The position numbers and the translations under genes were made by a program. A DNA stretch of 64,000 nucleotides from the NCBI GenBank assembly GCA_020796225.1, contig CM036762.1, positions 13,132,414-13,196,413 of the forward strand. Direction: 5' to 3'. Shown piece by piece: positions 9,803 to 19,361 of this stretch. This DNA comes from Arion vulgaris. Taxonomy: Eukaryota; Mollusca; Gastropoda; Stylommatophora; Arionidae. A model generated the notes under the pieces. It saw only the letters and a program-made list of their open reading frames with translations, made no database searches and had not been told where the DNA came from. The first letter of the stretch is position 1. Every line of letters starts with the position of its first letter.

Positions 9803-10426
9803 CAGGACCGTGCGGTATATTTTCTCAGTATGATGCACGTCTTTGAAATAGTTAGTTTGTTCCTTTCGTGCCAAAGGCGGCACATAGGACAGCGGTTTTA
9901 GATCTCCATGTGATGCGGTTCGTTGCTAGCAGTTGGAGATCTTGTATGGTTTTACATCCCGATAGTTTACTTTCTTGTTGGGTGGTTCTTCGAAGAGTGG
10001 TCTTTGGTCTTCTACGTTTTCTTTTCCCAACTGGTGACCACATAAGGACTTGTCCATTTAGTCTCTTTTCGTCTGATCTAAGAACATGACATAAATATTT
10101 CCACCTTCGTTTCCTTATAATATTTGATACGGGTTGTTGGTGTGTTCTATCTCTCACTGTGTTGTTAGAAACGAAATCACTCCATTTTACTTTTAATAAT
10201 TTTCGGAGACATTTATTCTCAAAGCTGTCCAGTTTCTTATCAATTTTCTTTGTTGATTTCCAACTTTCACAACCGTAGGTCAGTACAGGAAAGTCTTTGA
10301 AATGCTGCCCCTTAAATGTTTTTTCTTTAAAATAACCTTCAATTGTGATTTTGATTTCGCTGCTTATGCCGCCCTCTTACTTACACGCTGATAACCATTA
10401 TTCTTTATCATAGCACTGATACCCTG
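9803..10426. mobile_element. CAGGGCCGTGC MITE split by a LINE insertion
   Basis: The left part 9803-9849 (CAGGACCGTGCGGTATATTT) and right part 10293-10426 (GAAATGCTGCCCCTTAAATG ... GCCGCCCTCTTAC) together match the complete copies at 14270, 37295 and 58146. The right end is decayed and no TSD for the MITE itself is visible. Confidence 0.65.
9850..10292 (-). pseudogene. LINE 3' end nested in a MITE
   Basis: The minus strand encodes NIIRKRRWKYLCHVLRSDEK, WSPVGKRKRRRPKTTLRRT, then IQDLQLLATNRITWRSKTAV and CAAFGTKGTN with a stop. This is the C-terminal arm of a RKRRWKYLGH-type LINE. The perfect 11-bp sequence GTCTTTGAAAT flanks it at 9839-9849 and 10293-10303, inside the interrupted MITE. The length of 443 bp shows strong 5' truncation, as is usual for target-primed insertion. 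Confidence 0.8.
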
Positions 10427-10454
10427 CATCGTGTGAATGTTATTTTTTTGTTTT

Positions 10455-10605
10455 CGTAAAACTACATACTTTGTGTTTACGTGTTTCACTAAGCAACATA
10501 GATTAACCATTTTGATTTTACGTGTTTCACTAAGCAACATAGATTAACCACTTGTTTTTACATGTTTCACTAAGCAACATAGATTAACCACTTTTGATTT
10601 TACGA
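10455..10605 (+). repeat. ~45-bp tandem repeat, 3 copies, PLE-end-like
   Basis: Each unit holds TTTTACGTGTTTCACTAAGC and AACATAGATTAACCA. The first unit is preceded by AAAACTACATACTTTG, which resembles the PLE 3' terminus (AAAACTATAGTACTTTG, then TACGTGTTTCAC at 62745-62775). Confidence 0.7.
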
Positions 10606-10706
10606 TGGTAGGACAATTCGGCGGGGAAAATGAAAAAGGAGGAGTGGCGTTAGAGTCATATCTCATCGTTATGGAGGGCTGGGCAGGAAAGTTTGAGAAA
10701 CACTGA
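10606..10706. mobile_element. hAT-like MITE end
   Basis: The complement of 10686-10706 begins CAGTGTTTCTCAAACTTTCC, a textbook hAT-type terminus. The left end was not resolved because the tandem repeat abuts it. Confidence 0.45.
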
Positions 10707-10789
10707 TTTAATCAAAACCTAACATAGTATACAGCCTAACATAGTTACCTCTTTGTGGAATGAGAACAAGATAATTAGTGTTGTACGTA

Positions 10790-10890
10790 AACACTGATCT
10801 GAAGTTAGTCACTGATAGATATGATAGTCACTGATATAGATACTGGTTAGTCACTGATATAGATACTAATCAGTCACTGATATACATTCT
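10790..10890 (+). repeat. ~28-bp tandem repeat, 4 copies
   Basis: Unit AGTCACTGATATAGATACTR with short variable spacers, from about 10805 to 10885. Confidence 0.75.
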
Positions 10891-10929
10891 ATTTAGTGAT
10901 GTAAGGTAAATGTATTTTACTAGTTATGT

Positions 10930-11340
10930 GTCACCATCATCAAGTAGCGTGTTCTGAGCAAACCTTTGTCCCCCTAAAAGTCCCTTCGAATCTCTCTCTC
11001 TCTCTCTCTCTCATAGGACACATGTTCCACCTCTGCAGCCGTCATGCTCAGATCATCAGTTATATCCTGAAGCCATCTTCTCCGTGGTCTACCTCTTCTC
11101 GTCTTTGTTGGTGCTTCCGTTCATAAAGGTCTTTTCCAAACCTTCGTGTCAAAAATATGTCAAAAAGGCTTCAATTTTTTCATTCTTATTTGTAGCATCA
11201 ACCAATTTTTTTTTAATTTTGAGTTTTTTCTGGATAGATTATTTTGTTCTCTGTCCATGATACACGGAAGACTCTTCTGTAACACTTATATTCAAAGCCC
11301 CTATATGTTTTTCCACAGTCCCGTTAAATGTCCATGATTC
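10930..11340 (-). mobile_element. LINE 3' fragment with (GAT)n tail
   Basis: Same family as 1300-1559 and 52951-53276. ACCATCATCAAGTAGCGTGT is at the left and ATCCTGAAGCCATCTTCTCC in the middle. A (CT)n tract interrupts it at 10990-11015. The complement encodes a decayed GRPRRRW segment. Confidence 0.65.
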
Positions 11341-11355
11341 ACACCCATAGATAGG

Positions 11356-11580
11356 TGGAGCGTCTGGACGAATGAGTTAGAGCGCGACTCCACGCGGGAG
11401 ACCCGGGTTCAATCTACGGTAAGGCTAGTTAGTTTTTTTTTCTGTCGAGGCCATCATAAACCACCCTAACCTGAACAGTTTCTCGGCAACTGGACTAGCC
11501 ATGCCGCCATGGCGCTCTCCTGTCATGTCCTAGATATGTGTAACAGGATTAATAAAGAAACATGATCGCTTATGCATTAC
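11356..11580 (+). mobile_element. tRNA-headed SINE family S7
   Basis: The head GCGTCTGGACGAATGAGTTA and box B GACCCGGGTTCAATCTACGG are strongly tRNA-like. The body runs to TGTAACAGGATTAATAAAG. No second copy was found in the window, so the family call rests on the head alone. Confidence 0.6.
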
Positions 11581-11759
11581 GACATCACTGAATTTAATAT
11601 CATTTGTTGAACATTTAACCGCTTTTCCAAATAATCTGCGTCATGTTGTTGTGATCTCTCATTTCTCTCATTATCTCTAGTATTGTTTTCACTGCTAATT
11701 GAACATATACATATAACCTATCACCAACATTCATATTTCCTGTTTTGCTCGTTTCCCCC

Positions 11760-11900
11760 CAACTCAGCGTTCATAATTGAAGATAGTTCTAAATGTTTTC
11801 GTAACACGATATTAGTAATTCCTTTTTTTTTACTTATCTCAGCGTTCCTAAATGGAAGATAGTTCCAAATGTTTTCGTAACGCGATATCAGTAATTATTT
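11760..11900 (+). repeat. Direct duplication of ~75 bp
   Basis: CTCAGCGTTCATAATTGAAG ... CGATATTAGTAATT is repeated from about 11836 with few changes. Poly-T separates the copies. Confidence 0.75.
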
Positions 11901-12074
11901 GCTTTTGTTTTCCTCAATATAGCGGTGTTTTTATTTTAAAGATGTTTGTTGCACGCCCTAGCCTAACCTTAATCCTCATAAACTGACATAATAATATTTT
12001 TCAATGGGACACACGTTTGTATAGACATGTTACTAGTGCTATTTTATGAGCATAAACATCGAACTTATAGTAAA

Positions 12075-12285
12075 CATGCCCGCGTGCCCAGCGTGTTCGT
12101 AGCGCGCTGGACTACTGGTGACAAGTCCTCTGTAAGTGCGGGTTCAACTCCGCGGACTGGCAGAAAAGCTACAGGTTCCCCAGATTTACGGTGTTCGTGG
12201 CACCGAGCCGAAGGGTTACGATGTCCATGACACCGAGACGAAGAGTTTTCAGCTTAAGTGCTTCTGGATCGGAAAAAAAATAGTA
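12075..12285 (+). mobile_element. SINE family S1
   Basis: Head GCCCAGCGTGTTCGTAGCGC with box B GGTTCAACTCC at 12143. The body carries GGTGTTCGTGGCACCGA and GATGTCCATGACACCGA, and the copy ends TTCTGGATCGG plus poly-A. The overlapping 67- and 93-codon ORFs are read-throughs of the SINE. Confidence 0.85.
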
Positions 12286-12472
12286 ACACATCTAATGTGT
12301 TATACTGTAGTAGTATGTCAGATCTCAGTGGTCATAGGAAAGGTATCATTGATGACTGATCTACGTACAATCATGGTGTCTACTAGCTGTTTAACACTAA
12401 ACCTTCTTGCTTTGTGATGCTGTGGTGTTTTTGGTCATCCTGTAAAAAACTGGTCTACCGGTAAGAACTGTT

Positions 12473-12618
12473 TAACCCTTCCTCCGTAATTACGTTTTTT
12501 TAACCTCCAGGTACATTAATATTATAATGTAGAATAAACTGGTCAGTGTACTGGCTTTACATCATCTTAAAATGTACCCCGAGCCAGTTTAGTGGCTCAA
12601 ACCGGACGAACGGGTTAA
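12473..12618. mobile_element. TTAA-ended MITE
   Basis: The left end TTAACCCTTCCTCCG and the complement of the right end TTAACCCGTTCGTCCG are imperfect inverted repeats bounded by TTAA. It resembles the 8116-8329 element in its ends only. Confidence 0.5.
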
Positions 12619-12837
12619 ACTTACCCGTCTTGCCCAGAGATATGTTCCGAGTATTGATAATCTTTACAACAATTTACAATCGTTACAAAGATTTACAATC
12701 TTTACGTCTATTCAACTGTTGCCGTCTTGTCCTGCGATGTACGAAAATCATCAAATCGGAGGTGATTAGATCAGATCAGATCGGGAGAAAATCGTTTAGG
12801 TGGCTGCGGTAATACTGAGCAAATAGGCGATTGAACG

Positions 12838-13087
12838 AAGACAGGTATAGGCAGTATTACATAAGATAGTGAAAAATTAATTATAAAATATTAAAATAAA
12901 CAACACTCGATGTTTCGATGCTTAGACCTTTATCTCTTAGTTAGTATTATGTTTTAGTTAATTAAGTTGTTTGTGTACATGTTTGTTCTTGATAAAGGTC
13001 TAAGCATCGACACGTCGAGTGTTGTTTATTTTAATATTTTATAATTAATGTTTCACTATCTTATGTAATACTGCCTATACCTGTCTT
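12838..13087. mobile_element. Fold-back element, 97-bp inverted arms
   Basis: The left arm 12838-12934 and right arm 12991-13087 are inverted copies with 3 mismatches and a 56-bp spacer. The inner ends carry TTGATAAAGG ... CGAAACATCGAG, similar to the conserved PLE motif in this window. There is no ORF. The transcript of either strand would form one long hairpin. Confidence 0.9.
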
Positions 13088-13560
13088 GTTCAAAACGCCG
13101 TCTTGTCATGTGATCTGTGTCGGGTTTTCATCAACTTGTACATATTACCTTTTAAGTTGACAAGTCTGAATATAATTAACAACGAGTCACACAGTGTGAC
13201 CAAACAGATGTTCAATCAATTTTATCTTGTGAGATTGTCGTCGGTAAATCACTTACATAGTAGCTCCAGTGATAGTTTTGGAGTTTCCTTCAATTCAGAA
13301 ATGTGGAGCACATAATACATCTTGGCTAGCAGATAATTCACTGTATTGGTAATTTATTGATTTCCTGGCTGATGGGCCACAAAAATTCACCATTTTTTGT
13401 TGAAGGTATCTTGACTGAAAATATCATGCAACCTTTGCAGACTGAGAAGAATGAAGTTCTTGTCACTTAACATTTTTCAGAGGACTGTGAGCAAATGGAC
13501 TTTGGGATGGCTGCTGCAACGGAGGACAGAACACGAATGAGAATGCCCAATGGGCCATGA
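13088..13560. other. No feature recognised
   Basis: A 70-codon ORF at 13103-13315 lacks recognisable motifs. A short repeated word GCCGTCTTGTC occurs at 12720 and 13098, on either side of the fold-back. Confidence 0.45.
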
Positions 13561-13624
13561 CGTCGTTCGCATAACATAACATAACTTAACATTTCTAGTT
13601 TCAACTATGCAGGAAATGAGAATT

Positions 13625-13795
13625 TGTTTTGCGATGGGAAAAAAAGACACCGGAGTTCATGCTTTATAAAATACTTTCGACAGGTGATATGACATTATGT
13701 AGAGAGGAACCGAGTCACATAGAGTAAAACCTGGTACAATGAAGTCGGTCTAACGTCTTTAGGCTGAATAATCCTCAAAGATCCGGCCAATTCGT
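13625..13795 (+). mobile_element. SINE S5 fragment
   Basis: TTCATGCTTTATAAAATACTTTCGACAG (13655-13682) followed by GAGAGGAACCGAGTCACATA. It pairs in inverted orientation with the fragment at 13880. Confidence 0.6.
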
Positions 13796-13879
13796 TACCT
13801 CACTTATTGGAAAAGAATAAACAAGACTACTTTCGTGACCGGTTCGAAAAGTGAATCTCAACGCATTACCCTTATCGGT

Positions 13880-14015
13880 CCCAACAACGTTGTTTTAACT
13901 TGAAGGATTTACTTCATTGTATCATATAGCTCAGTCCGTATTTACAGAAGTGCTACATCACCTGTTGCAAGAGTATTGCACAAAGTATACACTTTCTAGC
14001 TCCAGCAGTGATTTT
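13880..14015 (-). mobile_element. SINE S5 fragment
   Basis: The complement carries GAGTATTGCACAAAG-type body sequence and the TACAATGAAGTAAATCC end. It is inverted relative to the 13625 copy. Confidence 0.55.
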
Positions 14016-14030
14016 GGGAAATCAGCGGAA

Positions 14031-14620
14031 AATGTACACTCGTGAACTGAAAAATGCGGTCCGGAATTGTACCTACGACTGTCACAAAGCAAAGCAAACG
14101 TATTAACTACCTCATCATGCAAACTCCTCTATACCTCCACTACCAGCAAATTATTAAAGAATGTATATCACCAAATGTTAACATTTCAATTCCAGAAACA
14201 ATCTTAGAGGTCTGCTTAAAATGTACACTCATGAACTAAGAGATGAGGTCCGGACTAGTACCTATAATGCAGAGCCGTGCCGTCCTATGATGCAGAGAGG
14301 TGGCCGCATCAGGCGTACAGTAAGGGGGTGGCATAAGCAACCAAACAATTACAATTGAAGGTTATTTTAAGGAAAAAACCATTTAAGTGGGCGGCATTTT
14401 GAAGACTTGCATCATACTGAGATAATATACCGCACGGCCTTGCTACAATGTTTGGAACGCGAAGCAAATGGTTTAACTACTCGTCACACAAACTTCTCTT
14501 CCTCCCCCACTCCTCCAATTAGTAGATGGTATATATATCACCAAAAGATATCATTATATTATTACGATGTATCATCCGTCTCAATCTCTATACAACACAT
14601 TTTAGAAATCTAACTAAAGT
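14031..14620 (+). repeat. Tandem duplication of ~200 bp, second copy carrying a MITE
   Basis: Copy 1 (14031-14220) and copy 2 (14221-14620) both begin AATGTACACTC(A/G)TGAACT and both contain AAGCAAA ... TTAACTAC and a TATATCACCAAA stretch. The MITE at 14270-14442 sits only in copy 2, so copy 1 is its empty site. Confidence 0.7.
14270..14442. mobile_element. CAGGGCCGTGC MITE, full copy 1
   Basis: Ends CAGAGCCGTGCCG and the complement CAAGGCCGTGCGG. The TSD is CTATAATG (14262-14269) and CTACAATG (14443-14450), 8 bp with one mismatch. Relative to the copies at 37295 and 58146 it lies in the opposite orientation. Confidence 0.85.
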
Positions 14621-14689
14621 AGCATAGTCCACTGGTTTCCTATGTGGTTAGTGATGTTAAGGTGACCAGTTGAAATGAGAATATGTTTT

Positions 14690-14830
14690 GCGATGACAAA
14701 AAAGACAGCGATGTTCGTGCTTTATAAAATACTTTCGACAGTTGATATGACATTTATATAGAGGGATCCAAGCCACATAGAGTAAAATCTGGTGCAATGA
14801 AGTCAATCTAATGTCTTTAGGCGGAATAAA
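14690..14830 (+). mobile_element. SINE S5 fragment
   Basis: GTTCGTGCTTTATAAAATAC ... GCCACATAGAGTAAAATCTG ... GCAATGAAGTCAATC. It lacks the tRNA-like head. Confidence 0.6.
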
Positions 14831-14929
14831 AAAGCAAATGAATAATATGTCTGTGCCTGTGCAAGCACTGTTTGAATCTGATCCCAGTTTCCGTGGTCAA
14901 TAGTCGGCAGCGCAGGAAAGACAACAAAA

Positions 14930-15090
14930 CAATGCTTCCTTTTTTTCTGAAGAACTAGTTGGTCCTGATTTTGCTTCTTTTTTTCTAAAGAACTAGCTGG
15001 TCTTGATTTTTAAAACGCTAGTTTTCACGGATAGTCGATGGACGCCGAGAGAAATAAATGTCGTGGTTCAATTTCCGTATTTTGCAATTT
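14930..15090 (+). mobile_element. Diverged S4-like SINE head
   Basis: GAAGAACTAGTTGGTCCTGA and GAACTAGCTGGTCTTGATTT are a local duplication of the family head. It is followed by a box-B-like GTGGTTCAATTTCCG at 15062. The copy at 41780 is its closest relative. Confidence 0.5.
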
Positions 15091-15269
15091 TGTATTTTGC
15101 GAGATACTCAAGTACTTGTCTAATATCTATTTATTTACCATACTCATTCAGTGACCTCTGTTAGAACTTTTACATGAATACTTCTAGTATTCCACGGGGG
15201 TCTATGTGACGTTGAGGTTAGTTGATTGCATCTTGTTACAAAGGTACTCGGCTCGTCCACTCTTCAAGC

Positions 15270-15625
15270 TATCGGGATATTATTTCAGAGATCCATGATT
15301 TCAGTGTATATGAAATCCAGTTCCTAGTCCTATAGGAGATGGAAGACAAAACGTTGAGCACGTTCAAGTTAAGCACCTAAAAGAACCCTTGGCAGTTCAA
15401 AATCGAGAATAGGCTGGAAAGTCGCTGACTAGGCAAAATCATTTGAAAAATTAAATTTCTATAAGTATTTTACCATCTTCTAAATTACATGGGGGATTTC
15501 GCCTGTGCTACGGAATTCTTGCTCTGCAGCTGAGGTCTTCGTGTGTAAGAAAGAGATCGTAGCACACATGGTTGCTCAACGAAGTGCAATGATGATGGTC
15601 CTATCAATCAATCAATCAATATGCC
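15270..15625 (+). mobile_element. SINE-like family S10 with (ATCA)n tail
   Basis: The body includes GAGCACGTTCAAGTTAAGCA, CCCTTGGCAGTTCAAAATCG, and CTGCAGCTGAGGTCTTCGTG. It ends GATGGTCCTATCAATCAATC. A matching minus-strand copy is at 54350-54720, with fragments at 27330, 39200 and 48800. Confidence 0.65.
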
Positions 15626-15689
15626 ACGGGATACTTAATATTGTTTATTAAAACCGCATCTGCGAAAAATAATGAATCCCTGTAAAATG

Positions 15690-16020
15690 GAACGAATTCA
15701 GGAGAAGTGATGAAATCAGAGACATGTCTGGTCAACCACTAGTGACGACTGTTATAAGAAAGAGAAGATGGAGATATGTTTGGTACACCTTGAGGAGAAA
15801 TGATCAACGAATATCAAAGCAGGCATTGAAGTGGTAGGCAAAGGGTTCAAGAAAGAGAGGTCGACCTAAGAAGACCCTGAAACGAACTTTTCTGAGAGAG
15901 GCAGGAAATATCGGTCTCCGTTCCATGGAGGAGATTGAGCGAGTTGCCCAGGATAGAGCGGTATGGAGAAATTACTTGCAGGCCCTATGTAACGTATAAC
16001 GGTACGAGAGGAATTATTAT
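15690..16020 (+). pseudogene. LINE C-terminus and 3' end
   Basis: Encodes SDEIRDMSGQPLVTTVIRKR, RWRYVWYTLRRNDQRISKQA, then KGSRKRGRPKKTLKRTFLRE and RSMEEIERVAQDRAVW. The order basic RKRRWRY, GRPKKT, AQDRxxW is the C-terminal signature of a LINE group seen about six times in this window. One in-frame stop follows LKW. The 3' UTR ends ACGAGAGGAATTATTATTA, an (ATT)n tail. Confidence 0.8.
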
Positions 16021-16029
16021 TAAACCGCA

Positions 16030-16995
16030 TCTATGTGACCATTATATTTTTTTCTCTCTTGTTTGTTTACTGGTCAAGATTCAATTCCATATGTCATTAT
16101 TAGTTGTATGTAACATTAAATAACTCGTTTCTCGTCTCAACAGAGACGCATATGTTGCATAATATGCCTTTAATTTTCTAGAATGTTACTTTAATATATG
16201 GGGGGTAAGCTATGCTAATCTTGGCGTTTGTTTATTCATGTGTAAACGGGTTTGAGTTGGAAACTGTTTTTTTAAGAATGAACATGAATGAAAGAAATAA
16301 TTTGAACCTGGAGTGCTCTAGTTAAATAATACAACCCACTTATGAACTGGTCCTCAACAAAATGTCCGTGCTGACGGTTTGAAATGAGACGCGAAAAGCA
16401 AGTGTTGAACATTGCAAACTTCGTTTGACGCAGCGTTGACAATAGACAACTTTGGCTGAACTAGTGTGCGGTGTTATTGTGTTCGTTAACGTTTGGATGT
16501 AGTAAAGTAAACGTAATGAATTTCAGGTAATTATAACTTTTCTAGTTTAGATTTTAGAAAGAAATGAAATGTTGAAAGGAAGAAATGAAATACTGTGTGA
16601 TATTGTATGTTAAATTTAAACGTTGATGTAAGAAATTAAAAGCAATGTTAGAGTTAGAAGAAAATGAAACGTTGAATGTAAGCTAATGAATAGTATATGA
16701 TACTTTAGGATAAGTTAACACATTAACTAACAAGTGCCGCGGCATGCGTCCATTTATCCATCCCTTGTGACTATGTGCCGAAGACTGTGCATGGTGTGTT
16801 AAGTTGTCAAATTCGTTTAAAATGAACCTCATTGCATTATGATCGTCACTTGTTCTAAATGTATTCTCTCATATTTTGATTTCCTGTGATAAATGTACAA
16901 TTTTAAAATCTACAAAGTCAAAAATTATTCATCAAATTTAATTACAAAAATTGGAAAAAATCCACATATTTATTTGTACATATACTTACCAAGTT
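16030..16995. other. No gene seen
   Basis: AT-rich (many AAATGAAA runs near 16550-16700) with no ORF above background and no recognisable repeat. Confidence 0.5.
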
Positions 16996-16999
16996 AAGA

Positions 17000-17235
17000 A
17001 GTGAACAAGGTGCTCTATGGTGAAGGGGTTAGGACGTTTGCCTGTTATTTTGAAGGTTGTGTGTTTGAATGTCAAATGTGCAATTATTTGATGAGATCCC
17101 TAGGATTGTTGCTGAAGCTAAGGAGTTCGTGCTTTATGCAATACTCTCGGCAGGTTGCATGCCATTTCTACGGAGAGGGTCCGAGCCATATTGGGTAAAG
17201 CCCGGTGCACTGAAGTTAATCTTTTAGCTATAGAC
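17000..17235 (+). mobile_element. SINE family S5, most complete copy
   Basis: The tRNA-like head GTGAAGGGGTTAGGACGTTT has box B TGTGTTTGAATGTC. The body follows from GAGATCCCTAGGATTGTTGC to GCCCGGTGCACTGAAG. Confidence 0.75.
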
Positions 17236-17242
17236 CCTTTTT

Positions 17243-17433
17243 TCGATCCAGAAGCACTTGAGCTTTCTGCTCTTCTGCCTGGTGCCATGGGCATCGTAAT
17301 TCGGTTCGGTGCCACGAACACCGTAAATCTGGAGAACCTGTGGCTTTTCTGCCAGCCTGTGGAATTGAACCGCACTCACATGGAGCTTGTCACCGTCGCC
17401 CAACGCGCTACGAACAAGCTGGACAGGGCTTCA
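17243..17433 (-). mobile_element. SINE S1, left member of a head-to-head pair
   Basis: Begins CGATCCAGAAGCACTTGAGC (the 3' end in complement) and ends at its tRNA-like head near 17430. The 5' ends of this copy and the next one almost touch. Confidence 0.85.
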
Positions 17434-17633
17434 TCCTGCCCGTCTGCCCAGCGTGTTCGTAGCGCGGACTACGGGTGACTATCCCTCTGTGTGTGCGGTT
17501 TAATTCCGCGGGATGGCAGAAAAACCACAGATTCCCCAGATTTACGGTGTTCGTGGCACCGAACCGAAGGGTTACGATGTCCATGGCACTGAACCGAAGA
17601 GCTGAAAAGCTCAAATGCTTCTGGATCGAAAAA
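17434..17633 (+). mobile_element. SINE S1, right member of a head-to-head pair
   Basis: GCCCGTCTGCCCAGCGTGTT head, box B GGTTTAATTCC, and end TTCTGGATCG plus A-run. With the copy on its left it forms an inverted repeat of about 190-bp arms and almost no spacer. Confidence 0.85.
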
Positions 17634-17649
17634 ATACTTTAAACTTCTA

Positions 17650-18235
17650 TGTCGCTACTATGAATATGCTTATTATTAGTACTCTGATCGTTGCTGTCCT
17701 ATCAGTTTCGTTCCATACATGTTTTAGTTTCTTACATTTTTGTAAGACTACGTTTGTTTTTCTGTCGATTTCCTTCATTCAATTTCAATCTCATGTTAGC
17801 AGTGAAATGAGATATTCAAAACTGTTCTTTTTTTCTATTTCCTCGATCTTGATGAAATTCTCTTCTCATTACTTGCAAAAATACGATTACTGCAAGCCTT
17901 TCTTATCTGTGCTTAATGTCATGTCTGTATTGATCGCACTCAGTGCCTACTCACCATCAGGTGCCGTGCCGATTGGCGTAGACGATCTTAGATCTCTACA
18001 AGTCTCTGGTGCTTCTATCATCTCAGAGGCTGACGCTCTTTCGTATCATGAAATGGATATCCACAATTTTCTCTTTCTGTCTTCCTATGTCTCGTCTCCC
18101 GACGATTTTACCAGTTGTTACAATGTGTTCTAAACCTCCCTTTCTCATCATATGCCCGAAAGATGATGACTGCCTCTTTCTTCTATTTATGACAAATTTG
18201 TCTCTGTTAATCTCATTCAACATCTCCACATTAGT
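17650..18235 (-). pseudogene. LINE C-terminal fragment
   Basis: The minus strand encodes NRRKRQSSSFGHMMRKGGLE, HIVTTGKIVGRRDIGRQKEK and IVDIHF. This is the GHxxRxxGLExLVTTGKxxGRRxRGRQ(R)E block of a LINE group whose other copy is at 53720-53930. Further on, NRHGT and a stop mark the usual end of the ORF. The 172-codon plus-strand ORF across this DNA is a shadow. Confidence 0.7.
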
Positions 18236-18244
18236 TATTTTAGC

Positions 18245-18484
18245 AGTCTATGTGGTTCCACACTGAGAGTCTACTACTTGTTCTGTTTAGATACTTTGTA
18301 TTTTGTTGATAAAATTTAATGACACAGAAAGAAGCTTCCAGTGCTGGCAAAAGTTGCTGATGTAATGTTCAGAGTAGTGAACAAGTGCAGTCATTTTACC
18401 AACTATAATTCATTATATCAGATCTATCACCTTCTAACGTGGCCAACGATAAATAAGGTCGACTAGCTCAATCTCAAATGTGTT
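18245..18484. other. No feature recognised
   Basis: Short AT-rich gap without identifiable content. Confidence 0.5.
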
Positions 18485-18590
18485 GTCGGGGTTCGCAAGG
18501 GCAGCCGTAGAATAGTAACACTCCGACCTACGCCGTAAGAGGCAGAGGTAGAGGCTTAGTGAAGCTACCCTAGTAAATAAAGATGAGAAC
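18485..18590 (+). mobile_element. Diverged S3 SINE fragment
   Basis: CGACCTACGCCGTAAGAGGC ... GTGAAGCTACCCTAGTAAAT matches S3 with changes in the core. It is fused directly to the S4 copy on its right. Confidence 0.5.
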
Positions 18591-18785
18591 AATGAGCTTT
18601 TTAACAAGAACTCCAGAGGAAACAACGAATATGATCAACAAATAAACAGTGTACAGGTATGAAGAGCTTAAGAAAAACAAATAGACAAACACAGGATTCG
18701 AACCACTTACCGTCATTTCTTACGACACCCATCGCCTAGCCTAGCAATACGAGCGTCCGTACGAATACAATCAGCGAGCCATTCT
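18591..18785 (-). mobile_element. SINE family S4
   Basis: Minus-strand copy. The body is CCAGAGGAAACAACGAATAT ... ACAAACACAGGATTCGAACC, where GATTCGAACC is box B in complement. The head is CCATCGCCTAGCCTAGCAAT. Its 5' end reaches the 30-bp array. Confidence 0.8.
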
Positions 18786-18791
18786 AAAAAA

Positions 18792-19350
18792 ATGGCTCCG
18801 TGGTATAGTCTCTGCCCTCTATATACTCCGTGGTATAGTCTCTGCCCTCTATATACTCCGTGGTATAGTCTATGCCCTCTATATACTCCGTGGTATAGTC
18901 TCTGCCCTCTATATACTCCGTGGTATTGTCTCTGCCCTCTATATACTCCGTGGTATAGTCTCTGCCCTCTATATACTCCGTGGTATTGTCTCTGCCCTCT
19001 ATATACTCCGTGGTATAGTCTCTGCCCTCTATATACTCCGTGGTATAGTCTCTGCCCTCTATATACTCCGTGGTGTAGTCTTGGTCCTTTATATACTCCG
19101 TAGTATAGTCTATGTCCTCTACATACTCTGTGGTATAGTGTCTCTCCTCTATGTACTCTGAGGTATAGTCTCTGTCCTGTATATACTCCGTGGTATAATC
19201 ACTGCACTCTATAAAATCCATCGTATAGTTTTTGTCCTATATGAACTTCGTGGTTTAGTCCTCACCTATATAACCGTCGTGTAAAGTCCCTTCCTTATAT
19301 ATTCTCCGTGGTATAGTTTCTGCCATATAAAAACTCTTCGGTATAGTTTC
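18792..19350. repeat. 30-bp tandem repeat, ~15 good copies
   Basis: Unit TGGTATAGTCTCTGCCCTCT plus ATATACTCCG. Copies are near-identical from 18792 to 19075 and then degrade to about 19350. Because 30 is a multiple of 3, both strands stay open (103 codons plus, 145 codons minus with a YTTEYIEGRD repeat). I do not call a gene. Confidence 0.9.
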
Positions 19351-19361
19351 AATAATCTGTA

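Noticed and set aside
12075..12285. Functional tRNA gene at S1 heads
   Set aside because: Box A and box B are present but the acceptor stem is not closed and the same body sequence follows in all eight copies, so it is a SINE.
17615..18133. 172-codon plus ORF with hydrophobic stretches
   Set aside because: It overlaps LINE codons on the minus strand (GHMMRKGGLE, RRDIGRQ) and begins in the S1 tail.
18784..19221. 145-codon minus ORF with YTTEYIEGRD repeats as a repeat protein
   Set aside because: The opposite strand is open too, the unit is a simple 30-bp array and no start context or flanking exon is seen.
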